From Rallus limicola (Eukaryota > Chordata > Aves > Gruiformes > Rallidae), in contig JAKCOZ010000003.1 in assembly GCA_022605955.1 (NCBI GenBank), positions 13,897,331 through 13,961,330 of the forward strand: a stretch of DNA of 64,000 bases, written 5' to 3'. Each line of letters starts with the position of its first letter. The first letter of the stretch is position 1. The notes below the pieces were generated by a model. That model was not told the DNA's origin. It made no database searches and saw nothing but the letters and a program-made list of their open reading frames with translations. This document shows, piece by piece, positions 33,754-46,400 of this stretch. The position numbers were made by a program, and so were the translations under genes.

Positions 33754-36700
33754 GATTTATAATAGTAAGCTTTAACTTTGTGAATGTTGTGCATGGGTCT
33801 GATCATAGACATAACTCTCCCTGTGCATGTTCTGCAGTATCCATGTGCATAAAAGTCTATAAAAAGTTAGGATACTTACTAATATAGTCAGGAACAGAGA
33901 GTACTTTCTCTCCTATTCCCTTGTGTGAATATATGCAGACTAATTACAACCTAGAAAATGCAGTTGAAAATCCTCTTAAATACTTGAAGAGTAGATTTCA
34001 TCAAAGTACTGACTGCAGTTACAACAATTGCTTCCAGAATTCATTCACTTTACGCAGGTAATGAATGCTAATAAACAATATTCAGTTCAGGAAAGCAGTG
34101 AGTAATGAACACCACTACCTTTCAAAGGTGAGAACTTGTATCTTTACAGAAAGTCTAACTCATCTAAAATTTTTTTCAAAAGTTCTTAGATGATCCATTT
34201 TTGACAACTGTTTTCAGAACACTGTAGCCCTGATAATTTCTTTTTTCCTCACTTCTCATATCAGATTGAGTGTTAGCTATTTCCTTTTGGCCTCTCTCTA
34301 ACTCTAATTATACTTCTGCAACAGCTAGAGCCACAGTTTCCATGAGAAAGGGATGTTAGTTAAGGATTTGGAATATATTTGGCTGTGTTTTGTTGCGTAT
34401 TTTCTTGCAAAATAACAGAGGAGCCTTTCAACAGCCTACTTCAGCAAGGGCTCAGCAAGGCATCAATTGTCTTCAACATCAGTCTGAGAGCCCTAGCTTT
34501 TGTCTCAGTGCCATTACACCCACGGAAGTGAATCTGGCACTTGTGATTCATTCACTTATCTTAAAAGTGTGCCTCTTTACATCATTGTATCTTATTCATT
34601 GACTGAAATAAAGGGCAAAATGCTCATAAATAAAAATCCCAACTTAATTTGTGTGCCAATTACGTTACAATGTAGAGGGCTTTGCAAGTGTCCTCCACTT
34701 AAACCTTTTTTAAACCCAGATAGCTGGGCATAAGTGGCATGGAGAGACTTCCAATCAGATGCGTGGATGAAGAAACCACAATGTTTGCACAGGCTCACTG
34801 AAATTATGGAAATGTTTTCTAATTGGTCTGAGAATGAATAGGACAGCCTCTTGTACATGAATAGTCAAATACTAGCTGTCCTAAACTTGTGACATGAAGG
34901 CAATAGTGAAGGAAGCCCTGTGACATCCAGCACAGTGCTGACCATGGGAAGGATAGCTCTTTGCTATCTATGAGAAGGGATTGCAAGGCAGAAGGGAAAT
35001 TAAAGTCCAAACTGAGTTCAACACCTTCTATTTACATTGTTTTTGAGGGGGCAAACCAAAAAAACAACAAAAGCCACAAAAAATAAACAAACCAGAAGTC
35101 AGTTCTATCCTTGGTAATTCAACTAATCAACAAAGGCCAACAAAAAAGTATACAAATATTGTCAAGGATATATATGATCTTTAAAATATTCCATGTTATA
35201 AAAAACAGGAATATTAATCTGTAAATGTCTATATTACTTAAAAAAATGGAAAATCTATTGAGGTAAAGCTTCTAGACATGTCATTTTATACTGGGAAGCA
35301 CTAATGCAATGTGATTTTTGTATAAACAGTCACTACTTTACATGTCTGCTTCTAAGAACTCTCCTTGAAGTCTCTCTGTTCCTGAGGTCTGCCAAGACCC
35401 CAGTTATACCAGTGCCTACCTCCATTCATCCACATCACCCCACCTGGAAGCAGGTAGCTTTTCAGTAACCCAAGTCTTGAGATGTTGTGAAGGTTAGAGA
35501 GACATCTATCACTCTGACACCTCCTCACACAGTACTCAAACCTGTGATCATTAATGGTTTTGCCAGGGATTTGGCTATGGGGTTGCTCTAAAACTCGGTT
35601 TAGAGTATAGTTAAAATCCAGACAGTCAAATATATACCTGTACAAGTGCTGATGCCTCCTAGACTTTCCAGATGGTGTGATGATACATCACAGGCAGACG
35701 GGAAATGATGTAATTCACCTCAAAATAAAGGGGATGAACACCACTGGGTACAAACCTGCTGACTAATTGGGATGACTTTTTTTCAGGAGCTAAGATAAAG
35801 TAAATGTTAGAAGGTAACTATGAAAAATTAAAATCTCCACAGGAGACTAAGAACTGGAATAAAGGGAAAGGGGGAGAGAGGCTTCTTTGTGATAGGGGCT
35901 AAGGAACTACAAAAAGAAAAACAGTAGGTCAAAATACTTAATGCTTTGACTATGTGTGAAACCAAAGAAGTATGAGAAAAAAACAAAAGGAATTGGCAGA
36001 TTGAATATGTGATCAAAACTCTGACTTAACTTGCCTTCAGAAAGAAGAGAAGGAAGAGAAGACAGCAGCTTCTGCATGGGACTGTGACCACTTGGGAGGA
36101 ATCTGCTGACGGTAAAAAACTGAGATCAGTTATGGAACCACAGAACTCATGTTCATGCAAAGGACGGGATGAGTGACCTGCTAAAGGAAGAACAAAAGAA
36201 AAAAATGATCAAAGGATCTCACCAGTGATAAGAGCATCTTCAGACGGAGTGCAGGAGGGAGGGATATAGAAAATACTGTCTCAAAATGGAGATTTACTCC
36301 AGGTTATTGTATTGACAGGAATACTCCTGAGTTTGTGCATGGTTACTCAAGAGAAGCTAGGCTTCAGAACTAGAAAGACTTGATTTCTTTTTTCTTCTGA
36401 TCAAAAGGCTAAGAAATCATTATAAAGTCAGAAGGTATTAGTTTTTAATATGCCCAGTATTATGAATGAAACCCAGTTTGCAATAGTTGCCATCAATTTA
36501 ATACATTTCATAATTTTAAGAACATTTAATAAAGGTATTAAAACAAGAAATATTAAATATTATAATAACCCAAAGTTTTTAAGACTCAGCATTACCATTT
36601 GTATCAGAAACCAAAAAGGTATTATAGGACCTAATTCCAAAGTACACCTCAACATCATCCAGAAGAGCTGAACACAGTAGCAACCTTTGCTTTTACATGA

Positions 36701-37456
36701 AAGTTAGGTAGATGCTGAAATTATTGTTCTTGTTATCCAGAAGCAACTAAAACTTCGTAATACTGAGCAACATAATGCGTGCCTCATGCCTTGAAAAGAG
36801 AAATTTTCAGCATCTCTCTGTCTTGCCTAGGGGCTTAATTGGGCAAACATGGTCCAAATCTACACTAAATAGCCATTTTATCAATAAGTTACTAGAGACC
36901 ATCTTTATCAACACCACTGGTACCTAAAATTTTATAGAAAAAGCAAAGGAAAGTTCTGCCCTTTGAGGTGATGCAAGACTTCTTCCTCCATTTCCCAAAA
37001 TAATTCCTCAGTAATAATTATTGTATATCTTCACTGGCTTTCAATCCTTCTTGCTAAAGATATTTGACTTTACATGGAATGACTAATAACAAGGAAAGAG
37101 TGGAAGGAAGAAAGAGAGAGTGAATGTAGTTTGGCAATCTTGATTGTCACTGACCCCATGGGAGACCTGTATTCCACTCCCTCCTGCTCCAAAGGGTTAA
37201 CATCAAATCAATAAGAACTGTCTAACTGGATCTAGAAGGCCACAGTCCACCATCCTCCAAAGTAAGAGCCTATGTATTATAGAAGGGTGACGAATCTACT
37301 ATTTTTGAGATGGCCAAATCTAACAAGCTATTGTGGCACAGCTGCCATGTTAGAGTTACGTTGCCTGTCTGCTATCAAGTCAAAAATTGGTGCTGTAACT
37401 GCACAGTAAATTAAGTCTCTGCCTCTGAGAAGTGACCTAACAGAGTATTATGAAGA
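33754..37456. other. Unique sequence, no gene seen
   Basis: No transposon or gene recognised in 3.7 kb. An A-rich patch (35047-35098) and a purine-rich patch (36030-36065) occur. Open frames on the minus strand (34592-34858, 35352-35645) have no domain. Confidence 0.45.
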
Positions 37457-38270
37457 TCACAGAATCACCAAGGGGATGAGCTTGGAAGGGTCTTCTGGAA
37501 ATCATTTTACCAATTATCCTGCTCAAACAGGCTCAGCTAGAGCAGATTACCCAGAACCTTTCTGGCCTCCTTACCTCCCTGGAGAACCCATGCCAGTATT
37601 CAATAACCTTCACAGTAAAACAGTTTTTCTCATTTTTAAATTGGGTTTCTTGTATTTTCATTTGTGCCCATTTCCTCTTGCCTTGCCACGGGATACTACT
37701 GAGTAGAGTCTGGCTCTGTCTTCTTGACTTCCTCCATTGGGTGTTGTACCCATTGAAATTAGGTCCTCCTGAGCATTTTTGTCTTCAGGTTGAACAGCTC
37801 TCCCTCTCCCTAGCTATATGACAGATCCTTCAGTCCCTTAATCATCTCTGTGGCCATCATTGGACTTCCTCCAGTCTGCCTATGTCTCTCTTTTACTGGA
37901 GCACAGACATGGACCTAAGACTGTAGATATGTTTCACCAGGGCTGAGTAGAGGAGAAGGACCACCTCCTTCAACCTACTGCTGACATTCTTCCTATGCTA
38001 TACAGGAGGCTGTCGACCTTTTTTGGTCACAAGGACATAATGCAGGACCATGACATCAGAAACATCTGTAAATCTGATATATGCAAAACCGCTCTCCAGC
38101 TTCTTGGGAATTGAGATCAGGCTGACTAGCCTGTAGTACCCAGATGCTCCCTGTTGCTGTTCTTGGAGACTGGAGAGACATTTGTTTCCTTGCTGTTATC
38201 AAGAACATCAGGGACTGGAGATAAAAGGAGAAAGTAACTGAGAACTGTAAGAGCTCCTAGGAGAGTGGAG
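37457..38270 (-). mobile_element. CR1 LINE, minus strand, internally deleted
   Basis: The plus strand begins with CACAGAATCACCAAGGGG (3' end) and passes through complements of the ORF2 C-terminus. Examples are TGAACAGCTCTCCCTCTCCC, CAGTCCCTTAATCATCTCTG, CTTCCTCCAGTCTGCC and TTTCACCAGGGCTGAGTAGAGG, where one expects the antisense of LEYCVQLW and nearby codons. After about 38060 it jumps to the antisense of the pre-RT and RT start (CTGACTAGCCTGTAGTACCC at 38124 is the complement of an NYRPVSL-like stretch), so the RT core is missing. It is old and heavily substituted. Confidence 0.82.
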
Positions 38271-38460
38271 CGCTCTCAGCTATCAGAAAAGGGAGCAATG
38301 TGGTGGGAGAGAAGTTGATGAATTCTCTTGCATTCAGATACAGGAAATTTTGTGTGAAGAGAGGCAATAACAAATGTAGACCGTTGACATTTTCTAAAGC
38401 AATCTGCCAATACTTATATAACATAATTGATTCACTATATCCTAGTGGATTCCCTTACAA
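38271..38460. other. Spacer between two CR1 pieces
   Basis: No family recognised. Ends at the (AT)n microsatellite. Confidence 0.4.
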
Positions 38461-38488
38461 ATATATATATACATATATATATATATAT
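38461..38488. repeat. (AT)n microsatellite
   Basis: 28 bp of alternating A and T with one C interruption (ATATAC) at 38472. Confidence 0.95.
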
Positions 38489-38500
38489 TCTTCTGGAATA

Positions 38501-38716
38501 TTCATGAGGGTGGTGAGGCATTGGAGCAGGTTGCCCTGAGAGGATCTGTATGGCTCTTCCTGAGAAGTGTTGAATTCCAGGTTGGATGGGACTTTGGGCA
38601 ACCTGGTCTAGTAAAAGGTGTCCCTGCCCATGGCAGGGGGTTGGAACTAGGTCTTTGAGATCCCTTCAACCCAAACCATTCTAGTATTCTATGATTTTAT
38701 GTTTCTATGATTCTTT
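38501..38716 (+). mobile_element. CR1 3' end, plus strand
   Basis: Begins with TTCATGAGGGTGGTGAGGC and ATTGGAGCAGGTTGCC, then GGGCAACCTGGTCTAGT, CCCTGCCCATGGCAGGGGGTTGG and ATTCTATGATTTTATG. About 215 bp of terminal ORF2 and 3' UTR with an octamer-type tail. The 5' end lies about a dozen bases from the (AT)n run. Confidence 0.92.
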
Positions 38717-41040
38717 TAATTTAAACATTGAACAGTACTTCAAAACACCAGTGCCAAAACAAAACTGAACTTTCTCAGAATCTTAGATACTTTATCCTGT
38801 TGCCATTTGTGCAGTATTTTATTGTTGTCTGCTTTTGCTTCACTGCAGTGATGAATATTTCAGCAAGTGATTCATGTTTAATTTCTTTTGCATCCCAAAC
38901 ATCTCCCATATCATCAAAAGGTTTCAAATAAAAACACTTTATATTATACAGAAATGAAATTATCTAGGAAACAAGTAGAAATGTTTTGCATTTGTAAAAT
39001 CAAACTTGGCTGACTTCTCCCTCTCTCTACAGTTGTTTCTCTGTAATCTACTGATTTTTAAAACTTGATTTGCATAATCACTTTCTGGTTATTTTTCATT
39101 AATTCTATAGGGTAGTCATCAATACTCTAAGCAAAAGAAATATTAGAGGGCACTGATTTGCATAATCCATACAAGAGCATGTCACTCTTCCCATTAATAA
39201 TATTTTAGATATGTGTTTGAAATAAGAGCATTAAGGCTGTTTGCCAGATGGCAGAAAACACATTCATGTATCACTCTTTGTTGTTTAACATAAGAGTTTT
39301 CATGTTTCACAGTTTTCATGTGTTTCATTGTGTTTTTAACTTTTTTTTTTAATTATTTTTCACAGAACAGGACACCAAAACTGGTAAATAAGACCTCTGT
39401 ATAGCTATGAGCATTATGAAACATGAAACATAATTACCATTAAAAAATTATGCAAAAAGGTAGCAGCACCAGCAGCATGGTCAAATACTCCTCTTTCTCC
39501 AATGAAGATCTTAAAGACACTGAGAAACCATAGAGATCGTTGAGTAAATTTTGCTCAAGCTTTTGTGTAGGGAAGAGGTTCCCTGAAAACTTACAGATAT
39601 GCCAATCCGTTACTTCTACATAGACAGATACACCTTTAAAAGATGTGGAATTGAAAAGAATGCTGCCTTTCACTAAGAAAAAACTTGAATTATGGTTAAG
39701 TAAGCTTTATGGATAACCTTACTTTTATTGATATAAACATTGCAATTTATAATGTGAACTCTGAGTGAGGCAACATGTCTTCATAAAGAATTTCTTCAGA
39801 AAAGGAAAACAATAAAAAGGAAATGGATTAATGTACCATATCTTTATGATTCATTGACAACAGAAAACAAAAGGCTTTGATACCATCGTGACATGTATGT
39901 GACAGGTCTGTCTAAAAATGTAATCTGTAGTCTAAAATAGTCTAGAGGAAACAGCCTGTATTCTAACAGTCTGAAATATTCTACTCTGTGCACAGCAATG
40001 GAACCGATCCACCTGGGCCTCCTGGCAGGCTGACTGCCTGGCCAGATGTCAACTCTGTCTCACAGTAGTGGACCCACCTAATGCCAGCTGCAGGGGCTCT
40101 TGCTGCTGCACCCCCTCCTCAGGGACCACTGGACAATGCCAGGACTGGTGACTACTCTGCCCTGCTGGCTGCTGGCAAATCCAAGTCATTCCCCTGACAA
40201 ATTCAGTATGAGATTCACTATGCCCATTAATTTGTTGATTAAAAAGAAGAAAAGGTGATAGGATATAAAGCCGATTTGATGTTATGTATAAAGAAGACAT
40301 GTTAATTCACTGAAATACCAATGTTTCCTTATGAATAAAACATGGGCCTTATTTACACCTCTCATAATTATGGTAATATTACAACCTTTTGATACTCTGT
40401 ACTTGCAGAATTAGGGAAAAAAGGGGGGGAGTGGGAAGAAAACAAAAAATAAAATTAAAATTATGGATCCTTGTATCATTCATCACATGAAGTGGATGGC
40501 CAGATGGCCACAGAGGAACAGAATCAATAACTTCAAAGTCTGTTGGGTGGAAGCAGAGCATCTGCAAAAAAACACAGCAGCTCAAATTTGGAAACATGAA
40601 GTTCATATGAAACAGCAGAGGTTTTATCGAAGTTTCCTCATCAGAGTTTTATGGCTCAAAAAATACAGTCATGTAAATCATACAAAATAGATTTTATTGC
40701 AGAAAAGAGAAGAAGGTGGAACTAGTTGAACCATTAAAGAATCATATGCACTGATTGTGTTCAGACATCCAAAGAAGTAAAAATAATTATATCAGTTGAT
40801 TTTTCTTAACTACAGAATCTACAAAACTTGTGATAAACACTATAACTGAGGAGAATTTACTAAAAAGTGGATGAAAAACAGCTGATCTGAAAGACTACAG
40901 AGCCTTTTAAAAAATGACAGACCACTACAAAGAACATCCACATATGCTCCTCTTCCTCAGTACAGGAAATATAATAACATTTCTAAAAGGTATAAGCAAT
41001 ACAGAAAGTTCCTGTAATCTGTTGGTAATAACTTGTTTCT
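38717..41040. other. Unique AT-rich sequence with one GC-rich patch
   Basis: No gene recognised. A 190-bp GC-rich patch lies at 40010-40200 (see findings). A plus-strand open frame at 40463-40690 has no recognisable domain. Confidence 0.45.
40010..40200. other. GC-rich patch, unidentified
   Basis: The CCTGGGCCTCCTGGCAGGC and TGCAGGGGCTCTTGCTGCTGC words stand out from AT-rich flanks. It could be the remnant of an unknown repeat or LTR, or a small regulatory element. No reading frame is convincing. Confidence 0.3.
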
Positions 41041-43405
41041 CTAAGAGACAAAGAAGCCAACAATGAGAGAGGTGCCATGTCGGACTTTGTTCTCACCAAC
41101 AGGAAGAAGATCATGGGGAATGCAAAGCTCAAGAGCTGTCTTGGCTGCAGTGACCATGAAATGGTAGAGTTCAAGAACCTTAGGGCAGCAAGGATGGTGC
41201 AAAGCAAACTCACTACCCTGGACAAGAGAAGACTTTGGCCTCTCCAGAGACCTGCTTGTTAGAGTACAATGGGACAAAGCCCTGGAGGAAAAAAGGACCC
41301 AGGAAAGCTGGTTAGTATTCAAAAATCACCTCCAAACTCAGAAGTCATGCATCCCAACAAAGTCGTGTGAAAATGCCTGGAGACCTGCATGGACAAACAA
41401 GGAGCTCATGAACAAAATCAAGCATAAAAAAGAAGTCTACAGACAGTAGAAGCAAGCACAGGTAGCCTGGGAGGAATACAGAGAAATTGTGCAACCATCT
41501 GGGGATCAGGAGAAGAAGCAAAAGCCCTCATAGAAGTAGATCTGGCCACTGATGTTAGAAGCAACAAGAAAAGCTTCTATAGGTGTATCAGTGATAAAGG
41601 GAAGACTAGAGAAAATGTAGATCCTCACTGGAAGGAAACATGAGACCTGGTTACTCAGAATATGAAGAAGGATGAGGTACTCAATGAATTTTTGGCTCAG
41701 TCTTCACCAGCAAGTGATCCAGCCACAGTGCTCAAGACTCGGAAAGCAAAGGCAGGGAGGTGAAGAAGGTGAAGAAGAACCACCCCATACAGAAGATCAG
41801 GTTCCAGACCATCCAAGGAACCTGAAGGTGCACAAGTTCACAGGATCTGATGTGATGCATCTGCGGGTCCTGTGGGAACTGGTGGATGAAGTTGCTAAAC
41901 CACTCTCCATCACATGTAAGTCATGGCAGTCTGGTGAAGCTCCACTGGCTGGAAACGGGGAAACATAACACCCATTTGTAAAAAGGAAAAAAGGAAGACA
42001 TGGGGAAGTACAGGTCAGTCTCACCTCTGTGCCCAGCAAGATTGTGGACCATATACATCTGGAAACTATGCTCAGGCACATGGAAAGTAAAGAGGCAGCC
42101 AACAATGTAATGTGACAACCAACATGGATTCACTAAGGGAAAATCATGTCTGACAAATTCAGTAGCCTTCTATGGCAGTACATAAGGGAAGAGCAATTGA
42201 TGTCATCTACCTGAACTTGTGAAAAGGCTTTGAAACTGCCCCACACAGCATCCTTGTCTCAAAATTGGAGAGATATAAATTTGACAAGTGGACCACATTG
42301 TAGATAAGGAACTGTCTGGATAGTCGCAGTCAAAGAGTTGAAGCCAATAGCTCAATGTCCAATTGAAGACCAGTAATGAGTGGTGTATGCAGAGGCTGCC
42401 ACTGTTTACATCTTTGTCAGTCACATGCAGAGTGGGATTGAAAGTACACTTAGCAAGTTGCCAATGACACCAAGCTGTGTGATGTGGGCACACTGGAGGG
42501 CAGGGATGCCAGTCACATGCAGAGTGGGATTGAAAGTACACTTAGCAAGTTGCCAATGACACCAAGCTGTGTGATGTGGGCACACTGGAGGGCAGGGATG
42601 CCATCTGGAGGGACCTTGACAGGCTTCAGAGGTAGGCCCATGTATACCTTATGAAATTCAACAAGGCCAAGTGCAAGGTCCTCTACATGAGCTGCTATAA
42701 TTCCATGCATTACTACATAGAGAATGGACTGAGATCAACTGCAATGGAAGGGACTTAGGACTTACTTGGTGAATGAGAAGCTCAACGTGAGCCATCAATC
42801 TGTGCTTGCCACCCAGAAAGCCAACCGAATCCTGGACTTCATCAAAAGCAGTGTGACTAGCAGATCAAGGGAGGTAATTCAGCCCCTAACTCAGCACTTG
42901 TGAGTCCCAAGACCCCAGCTGTAGTACTGTGTTTAGATCTGGGGTCCCCCATACAAGGGGGAAGCTGTTGGAGCATGTTCAGAGGAGGGCCACAAAGATG
43001 ATCAGAAGGCTGGATACAGGCTAAGAGAGTTGGGCTTGTTCATCCTGAAGAAAAGGCTCCAGGGAAACCTTCCTGCAGCCTTGCAGTACCTAAAGAGGTC
43101 CTACAGGAAAGCTGGAGTGGGACTGTTTAGAATGGCACAGAATGACAAGACAAGGGGTAATGTCTTTAAACTGAGAAACAATAGATTGAAATTAGATATA
43201 GAGAAGAAATTCTGCACTGCGAGGATGGTGAGGCACTGTCACATGTTGCCCAGAGAAATGGATGAGCCCCCTGGGCAGTGTTCAAGTCCAGCTTGGATGG
43301 GGCTTTGGGCAACCTGGTCTAGTGGAGGGTGTTTCTGCCCAAGGTACAGGGTTTGGAACCAGATGATCCTTGAGGCCATGCTATAATTTTATGATTTTAC
43401 AGTTC
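41041..43405 (+). mobile_element. CR1 LINE, longest copy, endonuclease end to tail
   Basis: About 2.36 kb of CR1 ORF2 and 3' end in one orientation. Segments in order are the endonuclease C-terminus with the catalytic SDHEMVEF motif (near 41147-41171), the linker (RAARMVQSKLTTLD, PTKSCENAWRPAW-like, HKKEVYR-like), the [19 protein letters not shown] and EEPPHTEDQVPDHPRNLKVHK segment (41780-41840), then the RT. RT motif A is decayed: the aspartate codon is AAC and a stop follows (42211-42220). Motif B is lost, and the FADD region reads as a shifted AND. A perfect 92-bp tandem duplication covers that region. The C-terminal frame is partly open (43030-43386). The tail is decayed (ATAATTTTATGATTTTAC). 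This copy is old and inactive. Confidence 0.93.
42418..42601. repeat. Perfect 92-bp tandem duplication in CR1
   Basis: Units 42418-42509 and 42510-42601 are identical over 92 bp by direct reading. They begin CAGTCACATGCAGAGTGGG and end GGGCAGGGATGC. They lie inside the RT part of a strongly decayed CR1. Confidence 0.97.
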
Positions 43406-46400
43406 CAGATCTAAAGAGGATCTAGTTGCCCAAAATGTCTCCTAAGTACCAGACTTAGGTACTGGAAATTATGTATCAAAATTCCAAACTGCAGCTGCCT
43501 GATCTGTTAATGAATGTCCACAGACAGACAAGTTTCCCAGTCACAACACTCAGTTAAAATAGCTAGTAAGAATCTTGATTTAAATGCTAGCATGGATATA
43601 TGAAGGTTGAATTTCCATCTTGTGTGGTCCAGGACGGCTGTTTCTTTACCCAAGCAACAGCAGAGTGCAATGATACAACTGGTGACACTTGACATACTTT
43701 GAAGGATCATAGCTACTACAAAAAGTTACCACATCAGGTTGAAGCCTGTTCATATCTTGGAAAGTTTAGAACTTCAAGAGAAAGTTCTGGGACAATTATA
43801 CTGTTTTGCAAAAGATATCCAAAGTAAAAGATTTAAGGTTAATGTGGTCTCTGTGTTTCCTCATTGGCTTCTGGCTCTCAGAGTTCATTTGCCTAGCAGT
43901 TTGTGAGGCCCCAGACCTTCTTCAGTTTGCAACTCTTGGATAGTGGAGGCAGAGCGTGCATGCAGTGTTGGGCCTCCTGTTCCACTTGAGATGCCAAACA
44001 ACAAAAAGTTCAAAGATCTGTTTTATCTATTTAACTCTTTTTACTCTTATTCCATTTCTTACCGTGCTTTCACTTAAATGATTAATGGCTTGTCTTTGTT
44101 GGGGGGCTTTTTTTTTCTTTTTTTTGAGGGTGATTATTACTCATTGTATCCTTTTGCTAGCACTAACTTACCTAAATAGAAGTCCTGCTCTAAAGAATCT
44201 AGTTTACTACTTTTAAGAGACTTCTACAGCAGTTTTTGTGTCATACTACCCTCAAACAACAAATAGTCAGAACATTGTCTTTGGCACACTGCCTAAAAGT
44301 GGAATGATATAAACAAAATGTTAAGTATAGCAAAATAAGCAGGTACCATAAAGTTTTCCTTCTCAAGAAGCTGAAAAATATGAGATGTCACTAAGCTTGT
44401 CAGACTGCTCATAAAGTTCTCTATATTTAAAGAATAATGTTTCTGATAAGCTCAAGATGCTAGTGGTATGACATATCAGATTGCAAATGACTACCCCAGC
44501 ATGGAAACCTAACTAGGCTTATACAAAGAGAAACCATTGGATTTCATATAAACACTATTTTACTATGCTGAATTCTAAAAGACAGTGACTTCCCTCTCAC
44601 CATGTTGACATTTTTGTCCACCTGTGAGATATTACTACTTCACTATAACTCCTCTCCACCATGTTTAAAATATCTGTGAAGAAACAATAACAGATGAAGA
44701 GAAATTAAGCTGGAATCTATAATTTCCCATTAATGAAAAAGAGTTTTAGAAGTTCAGATTTAGTCACTAAGAAACCTTTCTAAATATCTTTGACTAAATA
44801 ACTGGAAGTTCTGCCAACACTGGTTTAGCACTGTAACACACACAATTCCTCTTGTCATACAGCAGAGGATGCATGGAGTGATGGGAATAAATTAAAATTT
44901 AATCCTTCAGATGTCTGTCATTTTTCAGAACTCCCTATGAAGCTGTTTATACAGAGTTCAAACAGAAGCCTTTCAACTGCACTGAAGGCAAGCCAGATAC
45001 CTTTTTCCATACACTGAAAAGACAGAAAGCTTGGTCCTATTCAACTGACATTGGTTTGCAGTTGATTTAGTATTCAAATTAATATTGCTTTACATTTATT
45101 TAATTGAACCTAATGAGAGAGACGCTAAACTCTTCTAGAAAACTCAGGGAATTTCTTATGCCTCAGTGTATGCACCTAAAGAAAAACACTGGAAGGATGC
45201 ATAACCTCATTCCTTCATGTGAAGCTGAAAGGATTTTAATATTAATCAATGCTTATTTGTGCTAAAAAGTTTTTCTATGAATTACATGGTATTGATGCAA
45301 TATGTATTTTCAACCTCATCAACACAAACGTAGGCATCAGTGAGTTTTTTGATACTTTTGTTCTCCCCAAGACCCCTGACCGAACCAGATGACTGCACCT
45401 GCAGAGATCACTTACAATTCCATCAGCTTACAATGGGTACCACAGCTCAAACAAAAGCTTCTTCCAGAAACAGCACCTTTTATGCTTCCCATAACCACAA
45501 TCCACAGCACTGAAAAGCCTTAGTCGTCTAGACATAGACTGATCTGCTGCACCATCCAGCTCCCTTCCAGATCTTGCAAGTGAGCAAAACAATATTATTC
45601 AGTGTTTCTCATTTGTACAAAACTGGGATCAATATGTCCCTCTGTTGGGCAGTGGTGCACTATAATGTTCCTTAAATAATAGGATAACAGAATGCAGAGC
45701 TACCAATTTACACACCTTACATTAATCATCCTCCAGCACTTGAAATGTTTAAAAATATAAATGCAATGTACTACGAATGAAAGAAAGGTACACTACAGAG
45801 ACACAGGGACTTATTTCTCATTTATACTTGTATCAAAACCAAGTGTAAAATCAGTGGAATTATACTAATATAAAAGTGGCACAGGAGAAGAATTCAGCAC
45901 ATTGTAGAGGACATACAGTAAATCATTTAAGGTAATCTGCTACATGATTCCTGGATTTGCTAATTCATCAAGGCAAAGAAGCACACAAAGTTGGCTGTAT
46001 TTGACCAGGCTAGCACCAGGGCTGGATGAGGATGGAACATGTCCATCAGCTCAGGGGATGCTGAACCATTAAACCTTCCTCATTATCGTAATGACAGTAA
46101 TCTATTTGTGAATCAGTCATGAGCTGCATGGAAGAGACAGCTGATAGTGAGCTCACATCAGAAAATGGCACGCAAAAAACAAAATACATTAACCTTCACA
46201 GCCTCTCATATAGAGGGCTGTTAATGTTACAGCTGAATAAGAATTATGTAAGCAACTATACCATTTAGCCAGTTATGCATGTTTCACATGTGTGAATTTT
46301 TACTGACTTGTCCCCCACAGTGAAGTGCTGAGGAACACATTTCAAATTTAATATATTCATAAAGTTCAGCTTCATGTTTTTATATATCTTACAGTTCAGC

